Positions 48,701-59,422 of a DNA stretch of 64,000 nt are shown here, in pieces. This DNA comes from Flaccisagitta enflata (taxonomy: Eukaryota; Chaetognatha; Sagittoidea; Aphragmophora), in assembly GCA_965153355.1 (NCBI GenBank), contig OZ231126.1, forward strand, positions 79,422,001-79,486,000. Direction: 5' to 3'. Below the pieces are notes generated by a model that made no database searches, was not told the DNA's origin, and saw only the letters and a list, made by a program, of their open reading frames with translations. Within the stretch, counting starts at the first letter, position 1. Each line of letters opens with the position of its first letter. A program made the translations under genes and the position numbers.

Positions 48701-51493
48701 CAGTTTACATGGCCATCACCATGGCTGTCACCACCAAGGTCAGTTCTCAGCTTACCAATTTGCTGTCACCACCAAGGTCAGTTTACATGATATACATAGC
48801 CATCACCATGGCTGTCACCTCCAAGGTCAGTTCTCAGCTGACCAATTTGCTGGCACCACCAAGGTCAGTTTACATGGCTGTCACCACGGCTGTCACCACC
48901 GAGGTCAGTTCACAGCCCTAACCAATATGCCATCCGCAGTAGGGTGAAGTGGGGTAAAATGGGTCACTTTTTCGAATGTTTTTTGATATCGCGTAGTTTA
49001 TTGAAAAAATGAAGAATTTTACGGATGGTTATGGACATTGTGTGTTTCCTCTACTACCACGAAAAGGAAATTGCCTCCAAAAAGATCTGTGTTGGGGGCA
49101 GCCCTCCTTTTTGTGAACGGGTAAGTGACCCATTTTACCCCACCCAGGTGGGGTAAAGTGGGTCACCTACTTTTTTTCAATAATATCCACAATTTTTTTA
49201 TCTCAAGTGATCAATTCTTATGTATTAGTAAAAAAAGAAAAGTTTTATACTACAGTTGAGCCAAAAGTTTTATCTAATGGCAAATATTGTTGAGTTTTGA
49301 ATAAAATGATATGCAAATGATGTTTTGACATCAAATCAAAAATTTTCATCAAAAAACTTTATAAAAAGGATGGAAAAATATGAAAATGGGAAAAATTAGC
49401 TTTATATCATGTCCTTTAACCCATGAGCAGGGATAGAAAGCTTTTTGCTGAAACTTTTGTGATTTTAGCAGGGTGACCCATTTTACCCCACATTACTAAA
49501 AATTAATTTTTTAGCTTTTTTAGCTAAATATAGATAAAAACTAAAAAACATCACTGTCCCTGTTTGACCACCCATATGTAGTATGTAGGCGATGGGCAAT
49601 GATTGTCTTCCTCCATTTGGTCTCCACGGCAACCAGAAGTTGGTTTCATGACCAGCGATGCCGAAATTTTTTATTGATAAATATTATTGCATTACGCATC
49701 AGTGCATTTAAGAAATGGGGCAAATGTTTGTCTTGGAGGTACCACAAGGCATCCTTCTTTTCATAACAGATGAAAAATTCACTTCATTTTCACTAGATTA
49801 TTTCAGAATTAAAAAAAAGTTAAGTGACCCACTTTACCCCGCTGACCCATTTTACCCCACTCTACCCTATGTGGTGAAATTCTACGCACAAAAAATGCAA
49901 CGTTGCACCTCATCGATGGGTTTTGACATGCGCCCCCTCTTTATCGATATTGGGCAGCGATGCCAATGATCTGACGTTTCTCATAATGAGTCATATGGGA
50001 AAATTTCTTTCACCTTTTATGCTTTCTCTCTAACCCCCCCCCCCACGCTCCTGGCTCAAATCCAAGTGAAAAAGCCCCCAGCCTAGCCTTTAGGCCTGCC
50101 TTACAGCCTAACTCAGCTGCGTGGCCTAAATTGTAGCCCAAAGGCCTTTATCATGATCACGAAAACCGAAAGTTTCTCAGCGATTCCCCATGAGCCTAAG
50201 CATGGGACATTGGTCCCTCATGGGCCATTGCCTCTATCACTATCTTATCCCCATCTACAGTAATTTAGGGTAACGCTGTTGCAAAATTTACGTTGCAGGA
50301 TGCAAACATCTCATCACGAAAGGACGTTGGTGGCAAAGCCGGTGTTGAGTTAAAACCTTACGCCAACACCGACGTCAAAGTCGATAACGACTCTACCAAC
50401 AAACTCGTTCTCCCGAAAGGTCATAACATACGCACGGTGTGGTGATTTCTACTTCGTAATATGTTCATGTTCATTAAATCGTGTGCACTTTTAGCTTTTA
50501 ATTCGGATCTTTCATTTCTTTGTTTTTCTTCGCGTTTGGTCGTGCACTGTGCAGGAACGGCCATTGCTTATAGCGTTCGAGATTTATTGATTCAACCTGA
50601 TGGCGGTGTGAAAGTGGTGCTTCTGGAAGGCGAGCAAGGTAAGGATGAGATTTCTTGGACATGCAGCAATTGGAAAAGGTCTATTCTATATATATAATTC
50701 TATCCATTAATAGGTCGTAATAAATTGAAATAATTAAAAATTAAAACACAGGAAATATATTGGTAAATACGGCCGAAAATTCATTTCTCATTTAATTTGG
50801 TTTTGTTGTGATGCTGTACTCTTTTTTCAAATTCTATGTGTCTCTCTATGAACCTTACTTTAGCTACCTTACTGGCTAGCTCCCTTCTTCAACTATCTTA
50901 CTCTGGCTACATTACTCTTTCGCAGGTGGATTTGTCTCCTTGGAGGACTCGCGCGAGGAGTCTAAAGTGGCGATGCATCTCGATTCACCGGCCGATGAGC
51001 TGTTCAAACCACTCACCTCCCTTGACACATCGGAAAAGTGGCATTTTCAACACGCTGTCTTAAAGGTACAAGAAAAGTATAATCATGAAGGTATGAGAAA
51101 AGTATTTGACTAGTCGTAAAGGCGTTAGATGTTCTGTGGTACCCACTGCCTACGGTATGGGGATGTAATGATAAGTGAGGCAGAGACTTTAAAGGGGCCA
51201 TCAATCCAAATTCTGATCTGTTCTTAGAAGAATTGGTTTCAATATCCGTATTGGGGCCAAAAGGCTGAGTTAAGAGCTCTTGAAAGCTTCAAGACCAATG
51301 TGGTCCTTATAACTAGGGGCCGCTGTCCGCTATCATTAATAGTAAGAATTTTCACCGTTTTCGTTTCTATTTATCGTTCAAGGTGGCCTCCCACGCTGCC
51401 ACAATACCCAAGTTGCTCTCAACGATGAAACATGCGCATTTCGCTCTGGAACGCGGGGCTAATGATGAAACCATTCCTGCCAAGGACTTGGAG
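45333..51493 (+). CDS. Gasdermin (GSDME/pejvakin-like), eight exons, no terminal exon
   Basis: Exons 45333-45531, 45922-46041, 46204-46289, 48600-48698, 50299-50419, 50555-50638, 50926-51065 and 51383-51493 keep phase throughout and give 320 codons. Identity rests on the start MFEAASESFVKAIGS, VVKKKRYWIWQ.PKYQ (residues about 36-52), the RFINLSHDLVEDV segment, and TAIAYSVRDLLIQPDGG with GEQGGF (about 209-247), all in the order of the gasdermin pore-forming domain. Family members insert into membranes when freed from a C-terminal inhibitory domain; pejvakin has other cell roles. Exons 7-8 only begin the C-terminal part. No clear caspase DxxD site is seen; SPAD occurs in exon 7. If the last donor (GTAAGT) is not used, a stop follows two codons later (GTA AGT TAA). 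The missing end coincides with the inverted duplication. Confidence 0.85.
45728..45880 (+). promoter_or_regulatory. (CT)n tract before the exon-2 acceptor
   Basis: CT with CCCT interruptions, ending about 40 bp before the acceptor at 45919-45921 of gasdermin. A likely extended polypyrimidine tract. Confidence 0.6.
46625..47535. repeat. Tandem repeat, unit about 160 bp, about 5 copies
   Basis: Each unit has AACC(A/G)GCCAAACC, CTACCAGCCTAAAAGTG, GCATAACTTT, GGTTGAAACTTGGTAT and GACTCAACATATG. Units start near 46741, 46889, 47050, 47212, 47370 and 47528 (partial). It lies in the gasdermin intron between 46289 and 48600. Confidence 0.85.
47600..48470. repeat. 13-bp minisatellite, TTTGACAACGCCG
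   Basis: About 65 copies, with TATGAC and TTTGAC variants in blocks and single-base phase slips. In the same gasdermin intron. The 245-residue minus frame is a translation artefact. Confidence 0.95.
48686..48910 (+). repeat. Amplified exon-end/splice-donor unit, six copies
   Basis: The end of gasdermin exon 4 with its donor (GCTGTCACCACCAAGGTCAG) is repeated. GT dinucleotides of the AAGGTCAGT kind lie at 48699, 48739, 48777, 48826, 48864 and 48904. Spacers alternate between TTTACATGG(C/A) and TTCTCAGCT(T/G)ACCAA types. The first is taken as the true donor because it follows the coding match directly. Confidence 0.8.
48940..49869. mobile_element. TIR element, TA-flanked, about 930 bp, in gasdermin intron
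   Basis: Ends TAGGGTGAAGTGGGGTAAAA and the complement of TAGGGTAGAGTGGGGTAAAA, extending to TGGGTCA. Further GGGGTAAAATGGGTCAC copies in both orientations sit near 49125-49175 and 49485. No transposase. A diverged inverted copy is part of the right arm of the duplication (about 53080-53800). Confidence 0.75.
49870..50298. other. Intron, no separate feature
   Basis: Gasdermin intron sequence with a C-run at 50033-50044 and a GCCTA-rich part near 50080-50140. Its diverged inverted counterpart is 52690-53080. Confidence 0.4.
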
Positions 51494-51639
51494 GTAAGTT
51501 AATTTTGGAACAGTATTATTGGGTTGCCGGTGATAGGTAAAATGGGTCAATTGGCGTAATATGGGTACGCCCTAGGTGTGCATTTATCGCCGGCGTAACT
51601 AATCTGTTCTAACACCTCATCGCAACGAAATTAAATCAT

Positions 51640-52770
51640 TGGCATGCGTATTTCATCGTTAGTATTGTGGCGCGTGAACACCTGAACGATAAATAGAAAC
51701 GGCATCAATGCCACTATTAATGATAGCGGACAGCGGCCCCTAGTTATAAGGACCACATTGGTCTTGAAGCTTTCAAGAGCTCTTAACTCAGCCTTTTGGC
51801 CCCAATACGGATATTGAAACCAATTCTTCTAAGAACAGATCAGAATTTGGATTGATGGCCCCTTTAAAGTCTCTGCCTCACTTATCATTACATCCCCATA
51901 CCGTAGGCAGTGGGTACCACAGAACATCTAACGCCTTTACGACTAGTCAAATACTTTTCTCATACCTTCATGATTATACTTTTCTTGTACCTTTAAGACA
52001 GCGTCCTTTAAGACAGCGTGTTGAAAATGCCACTTGTCCGATGTGTCAAGGGAGGTGAGTGGTTTGAACAGCTCATCGGCCGGTGAATCGAGATGCATCG
52101 CCACTTTAGACTCCTCGCGCGAGTCCTCCAAGGAGACAAATCCACCTGCGAAAGAGTAATGTAGCCAGAGTAAGATAGTTGAAGAAGGGAGCTAGCCAGT
52201 AAGGTAGCTAAAGTAAGGTTCATAGAGAGACACATAGAATTTGAAAAAAGAGTACAGCATCACAACAAAACCAAATTAAATGAGAAATGAATTTTCGGCC
52301 GTATTTACCAATATATTTCCTGTGTTTTAATTTTTAATTATTTCAATTTATTACGACCTATTAATGGATAGAATTATATATATAGAATAGACCTTTTCCA
52401 ATTGCTGCATGTCCAAGAAATCTCATCCTTACCTTGCTCGCCTTCCAGAAGCACCACTTTCACACCGCCATCAGGTTGAATCAATAAATCTCGAACGCTA
52501 TAAGCAATGGCCGTTCCTGCACAGTGCACGACCAAACGCGAAGAAAAACAAAGAAATGAAAGATCCGAATTAAAAGCTAAAAGTGCACACGATTTAATGA
52601 ACATGAACATATTACGAAGTAGAAATCACCACACCGTGCGTATGTAATGACCTTTCGGGAGAACGAGTTTGTTGGTAGAGTCGTTATTACATCGACGACG
52701 TCGGTGTTGGCGTAGACTACCTCAGCGCAAGCTTTGCCATCACTCGTGTGGATGTTTGCGTCACTGCGAA
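51640..52770 (-). pseudogene. Inverted second gasdermin copy, partial
   Basis: Read on the minus strand, exon counterparts are about 52652-52765, 52433-52516 and 51991-52145. The last is 15 bp longer than in the plus copy because CGCTGTCTTAAAGGA-type sequence is duplicated, adding five in-frame codons. The exon near 52652 differs by two bases in length (GTCGTCGATGTAATAACGAC against GTCAAAGTCGATAACGAC), so the frame is broken. The exon-8 counterpart near 51640-51700 is decayed. No exons 1-4 are seen to the right. It cannot make a complete protein as read. Confidence 0.75.
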
Positions 52771-53928
52771 CACTGCAGCGGCGTCCCTTTCATTACCAAT
52801 GAATAAGATAGTGATGGCAATGGCGAACAATGTCCGTATTAAATATAGAGACTGAGGCTTTCGGTTTTCATGATCATGATAAAAGACGTTTAGTTTACAA
52901 TTGAGCCACGCAACTGAACTGGAAAAGCAGGCCTAAAGAGCAGGCTGAGACAGGCAAATGAAGCATAAAAGGTGAAGAAATTTTCCATATAACTCATTAA
53001 AAGCATCGAATCATTAACGTGCTTTACCCAATATCGTAAAGAAGAGGCGCAATGTCAAAACCGTGATGGTGCAGCTGTTGTAAATTTCACCACGTGGTAA
53101 ATGGTAAAATAGTCAGCAGGTAAGGTCACAATTCTAAGTAATCTAGTGAAATGAAGCAATTTTTCATCTGTTATGAAGGATACTTGTTTAATGTACTCCA
53201 AGACAGAGCATTGCTATTTCTTTAAATGCACTGATAAATACTAATAATATTTATCAGTAAAAAAGTAAAATGCAGTCATGAAGCCCAGGCACTTCTGGTG
53301 CCGTGGAGACCAGGTGGAAGGAAGACAGTCATTGCCCATCTTCATACTACATATAGATGATTAAAACAGGGGACAGTGATATTTTTAGTTTTTATCATAT
53401 TTAACTAAAATTAATTTTGGTAATGGAGCAAATGGTCACCTATTCTCACAAAAGTTTCAGCAAAAAACTTTCTATCCGTCATGTAAAGACATGATAAACT
53501 AATTTTCCATTTTATAAAAGTTTTTATTAATTTTGATTTGTCAAGGCATGTTGCATATCATTTTATTCAAAACTCAACAACCATTAGATAAAGCTCAACT
53601 AACCAATCTCAGCTTTCTTTTATAATACATAAGTGATCACTAATTAAAAAAATTGTGAATATGAAATGAAAAAGTAGGTATTTGCCCACCTGGGTAATAT
53701 AGTGCAAAAGGAGGGCTACCTACCTTCTTTGGAAGGCAATTCACCTTTTTCGTATTGTGAAACACAATGCTTTAGTGACGGTTATCACAGAGACGGTTTT
53801 GTAGTTATTTCTATATTGGCGATAAAAGTTTTACGATAATGAACAAATTTTCCCAATCCTCTGGTATGCGCTCTAGTGAAGCTCTACTGTAGCTACTCTA
53901 TAAACGACGGAAGAAAAAAGATTTTTAC

Positions 53929-54151
53929 CGGGTGGAGATGGTGACTCCTCTGTGGAAGGTGAATGTAAATCTTCTGATGAAATGGCGTTGAAAAATGCGG
54001 CATTTGCCTGGGAAGAGATGAATTCAACTGATAAGTTTTTTTTTTCTAGATTAGATATTTTTCAGGTTTTTTTTTTCTTTTTTAAAAAAAGAAGCAAAGA
54101 AACCAAAAAAGAATGAAATCAATAAACAGAGAAAGGGAGTAAGAAGGACTT

Positions 54152-54206
<55 letters not shown>

Positions 54207-54389
54207 GATAGTATCAATTGAAGAGGGTGAAAGAACAAATGAGTGAGGAAAAGAACAAAAGAGGAATATCAAAAAGTTCTTTACCTGGAATGGGGCTGAA
54301 GAGCCCGAAGGAGGAAAGTGGGCATAATCAGGTCCATTCAACGAAGTGTGGGAAGAATATGAATTGTTGATACTGTCATTGTCGGATCC

Positions 54390-54485
<96 letters not shown>

Positions 54486-57400
54486 ATAAATATATCAATA
54501 ATGGAGAACTGGTGATTTGGGTTAGCCTCGGATTTGAAGTTTGCCAAGTCAGTTTTGCGAAATGGAAAACTAGGAGTGATGTGCATAGTAATTAGTCAGT
54601 GAGGGCTCACAAGGCCCTCTTCCATATTCTTCAGTTTAAGTATGGTGAGGGATGTTGTTCCACTTGCCAATGTCATACCTGATCTGTTTTCTCCTGAAGG
54701 GTCCAGCGACTGGCTTTTCTTTCTAGAGAAATCTGACGACCCACCAGCGCCTCCGTGCGAAAGACCAGCCATCCTAGAAACAAAAACAAAAGACATATCC
54801 TTGTTATTCTTCAGTTTAGAAGTGAAGAACAAAATGCAGCAGTCAATCAGAGATATAGGGGTGACCAAAAAGGAACAGACCCAAACCAAACAGGCCTTTA
54901 TAATCTATATGTAGTCTATAAATGTTGTGTTAGAATTATAAAAAAATCAAAATTGATCAGTGATTTATCACAACTCATTAACTGGATCAGAAAATGGAGG
55001 GATTGGTAGTTTCATTCAGCGAAGCCACATGGAATCAAACACAAAGTAATTTTTTGGATGATATCATTGAAATGTTTTCTAACAATGTGAATCTATCAAA
55101 AAAACATTAGCCTAACATTAACAATGGGAACATATAGATTCACAAAGCCATAAAAGAATAGCCATAAAACTCCTTTGTCAAATTAGATGACCACCAGTGA
55201 TCTAGCAAATCCATGCCACACAAATTGGCCCAAAAATTTTCAACAATAATCTAAAATCTCATGCTACTGAACTTTGAGTACAGAAGAAGGGTTAATACAA
55301 GGAGTGAACCCCCTAAAACTGTAGCACCCCCCTTACAGATCAAACTACAGCAATAAGTAATTTGTACTGGGTTGTAAATCATAGCTTGGGATTATACAAG
55401 TAACATTTTTATAAACTTTATCTTGAGTTAGAAGTCAAAATTTAAAAATCGCTCTGTTTGCGCCACTTGTATTGATACAAACATTCTTTCTTTACCGCAA
55501 AAGTCTCTGTAGTGTAATTAGTTAAGGCTGTAGGTGGGGGTTCTACAGTTTTTAGGGGGTTCACACCTGGTACTAAGCAATCCTCTGTAAATTAGAAATA
55601 GGTTGGAAGGAGTTTTCTGGAGCTACAAACTCAAAGTTACATGAAAATTTGTTACCTAAAAGATCCAAATAACCTTTAAAGTTTCATCATATTCAAGCAT
55701 GATTTCATTAAATAGGATGTTTGTTTATATCAATTCAATGCGATATGTGCGTTGAACCATGTTTATCAATAACGGTAGTCATATAAGCTTGGAAAATATT
55801 TTTTTTTTGGGGGGGGGGACAAAATCATAGAGAATAGTCTTTCAAATAGCTTAGGTGATAAAAACGAAGCAAGCAGAGCGTGTGTAAAACAGGGTATGAT
55901 AGGAAACAAAAAAATTCAATTAGCAGGCGAGATTCTCATTTTCATGTCTGAACAACTATCTTGACATAAAAATCTGTGTTGTGACTTGTGAGTGTAGCCC
56001 AAAACTTGAGTGCCCGCCAAATGTGTTGTGGCTCTATTCCAAATAAACAAGGCCATGTAGGCCAATAAGGTGCGCCGTGTGGATCGTCAAACGAATGCGT
56101 TACCTTACCGACCAACCAACCGACCGACGGAAACAACCAGTTATAGAGATGCTTTGGCGCACCTAAAAATCTCTGTACCTGAGCATATTATCAGACGCGA
56201 AGACCATCGGAATTTTCCTGCCTTTCGGTTTTGGACCGGCGGAATTGACGTGGGTCACTGCCGCTGCTGCTGGAGATGCTGTCACACTGGAACTCGCTGA
56301 GGCACCCACGGAGGCCTTTTTCGGCGGTAACGGGAGATGCGGATTGGCGTTGACGGAACGATTGAGCGAGGAAGTGCTGCTGCCGGAGGCGTCTTCCAAC
56401 ACCGAAGGCAAACTCGTTATGGAACCGGCGAGTCCGCCCTAATTACAAAATATAAGATAATGTCAAATGAGGGGTCCACTGGAATGCGTGAGTATGCGGC
56501 AATGTTAAGAAGTTTGTTGCATTGCAGATTGCCCCAGATCATTTGAAATACGTTTTACTGCCTTCAGACTAAGTAATGAAAAAATTTGAACTGAAAAAAA
56601 ACTTTGATTTAAAGGAAAACAGAAAACTGAAGCATGCTTGTTTTAAGCTGTGCTAATTGACCTCTATCATATCTATTAAAACATACAAAAACGATCTTTG
56701 TGATTCAGCCAAGTCAGCTAGTATCAATTGGTACAGGTTCGTTTTGATCAAGATTTTTACATTTTATAGAAATGATCATGAATTATTGCGGATGATTATG
56801 ACTAACCATGGCAAAAGAAAAAAAGAGACAAATTGTTTTTCAATGTTTAACATTCATCCAATAAGAAAAACATAGCAAAATCCATGACCGTTTTAAAGAT
56901 CTTCAAAAGATCTTCAAAATGAGACCATGCTGGTTGTTGTAGCTTGATTCGTTTAGAAATGACATAGGGATAAAGAGTAGATGGTCATGACTGTAAAAGC
57001 CAAGTTGAAAAAGCTGTACTTTTTTGTTAGCTCATAAAAAGACAGAGAAAAAAAATATTTTTGAACTTTTTCTTTATAGTATTTTCAAAGATTTTTGAAT
57101 TTTCTTTCATTCAAGACCAATCCCAGATCTGTAACTCAAACCGTTTAGAAGTTAGAGCTCGTCAAAGTGAACTACGTCTTTTCAAAACCTTTTGAATACA
57201 GTTAAATGGCAAAATTAAATATGGCAATGTTTTCATTCATTCTTGTGCCATTTCTAAATGAATAAAGCTAGAACTACCAGCAATGTCGCATTTGAAATAT
57301 CTTTCGCAGATCTTTTAAATGGCCATGGATTTTTTATATTTCACATCTTTAGCTCAGCAGAAATGAGCTAAATAAGTTGTCTCTTTTTTTTTTTTTGCCA

Positions 57401-59357
57401 TGGTTAAGCGTAAACGGATGTCAAGGGACTGACAAATTTTATCTATCATGGCAAATTTCCATTAGTGCCAACAGAAATTAAAAGAAATCAATAGGAAAGG
57501 AACAGATTTTTATATCTGCTATAGGTGGATTCCCGTTACTCTCGGATCCGTTATAACGGGGAGTAACTGTGTTATTGGCGTTTGCTTGGCTGCAACAGCT
57601 GCAAATCCAAAAACTAATATATATAATAAGGTGCGACGTGTGGATCGTCGAACGAATGCGTTACCGACAGACAAACAGACCAACCGACAGACCAACCGAC
57701 AGACCAACCGACAGACCGACCAACGGACACAGCCAGTTATAGAAGTGCTTTGTCGCACCTAAAAACTTGATTCGATCAAACCTGTGGTCAGTACTTTCAC
57801 CAACCTCATCCATTTGCGGTGGAGTCTTCGATCTGCTTCCTCTGCTGCCCCTGCGGAATATGTTGTTGCTGCTGCTGCTGGGGGTGGTGCCGCTGCTTTC
57901 CATGTTGCTACCGGTACTGTTGATCATGATGCCATTGGTGTTGCTGCTGCTGCTGCCACTGTTGGTTGGTGGGATGTCATCCTCCTCGGCGGCTTGGAAA
58001 GAAGTGTAGCCGTAAGGAGGATTTCTTTCGCTGTTTCCGTATTGATCAGCGATGGAGGCGGAGGCGGCGGCGGCGGCGGCGGTGGAGAATGAAGAGAGGG
58101 AGGAAACGTCGGGGCCGCGGGACGTGGAGTGGCGGCTGTTGGAGGAGGAGTTGTCGGTGGACGGTGGTAATGGAGGAGTTTGTTGTGGCGATGGAGGAGG
58201 AGATGGTGGTGATGATTGAGATGGTGGTGGTGGTGATGGCGGAGGTGGTGTTGGAACAAACCAGAAATGACGAAGGTAAAAGACAGACAGACAGAAAGAG
58301 GCGCAAACAGACAGACAGACAGACAGACAGGAGTTTGATAGGAGTTGACAAGGTAGGAAGGGAGAGGAGAAGTGGCATTGATGGTTGTGGCAATAGTTGA
58401 AGAGAGAAATGGAGAGAAAAGGTACAGTTAATAGAAACGAGAAAAGCAATTTTTATTCTTTTCAGGCTGCTGTATCTTTCCTGCACCACTTCGCAACTGA
58501 AAGCGTTGTTTGAATGTCGGCCGTGTTTCTTTTCTGAAACGAGGCAGAGACAACGAAAGGATATCACCTCACCATAGCTTAAGTTATAGACGAATGATAC
58601 TGAAGCTGAAACTCAGCCTGAAAGCAGTTTTAATTCCGTTTTCTTCGCCTTTCTAGTTTGGCATTAAAACTTACTTGACTTGGTATGAACCCTTTGCAAA
58701 TATGTTCGAAAAGAAACTGAAAAACACATAAAATTTAGTCAGAGGTTACGCAAATAGGTTGGAACTTCCATACTGCAACAAAGGCCAAAAAAATTCTATC
58801 TTTGAAATTAATATCACAAGCCTCAAGTGCCATTCTCAGACAACTGGGCACAACCTGCGCGCACACGCACACACTCACGCACACGCACACACACACACAC
58901 ACGCACACGCACACGCACACGCACACGCACACGCACACGCACGCGCACGTGCACGCGCACGCGCACGCGCACGCACACGCACTTTAGTCAACAGATCAAG
59001 TTGCAGGTGAAGGAAATGTCATAATATGATAAGAATAGATAGTTTGCCAAGTTTCAGGGCCTTTGGAACAGTTTTAGCCTAGCCCTCCACCCCCCTCCTG
59101 CCCCATTATAAAAGATAGGAAACTTTTGAGGCCAAAATCGTTCCTATACATTTTCTATGGGAAATCAGGGGGGTGGAGGGCTAGGCTGAAACTGTTCCAA
59201 AGGCCCTGAAACTTGGCATACTATCTATTCTTATCATAATATGACATTTCCTTCACCTGCAACTTGATCTGTTGACTAAGGTGCATTTCCCCCACCCCTA
59301 ACGCACACGCACACGCACACGCACACGCAAACACAAACACAAACACAAACACAAACA

Positions 59358-59422
<65 letters not shown>

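Larger units (their letters stand above)
49020..53800. repeat. Large inverted duplication (tail-to-tail gasdermin)
   Basis: Left arm about 49020-51410, right arm about 51660-53800. The core 50431-51343 (913 bp) matches 51713-52640 (928 bp) almost perfectly. The only length difference is a 15-bp tandem duplication in the right arm, plus at least one base change. Outside the core, on both the axis side and the distal side, the arms are much more diverged. This pattern suggests a gene-conversion tract between older inverted copies. A sequence-assembly error is the main alternative. Confidence 0.85.

Noticed and set aside
51852-52058. Plus-strand frame repeated at 51013-51204 (minus)
   Set aside because: Antisense of the gasdermin exon 7/intron region, duplicated by the palindrome.
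57661-58449. 262-residue minus frame taken whole as a gene
   Set aside because: Only 57805-58135 has usable splice borders in phase with neighbours; the rest covers CAGA repeats and a HINE copy.
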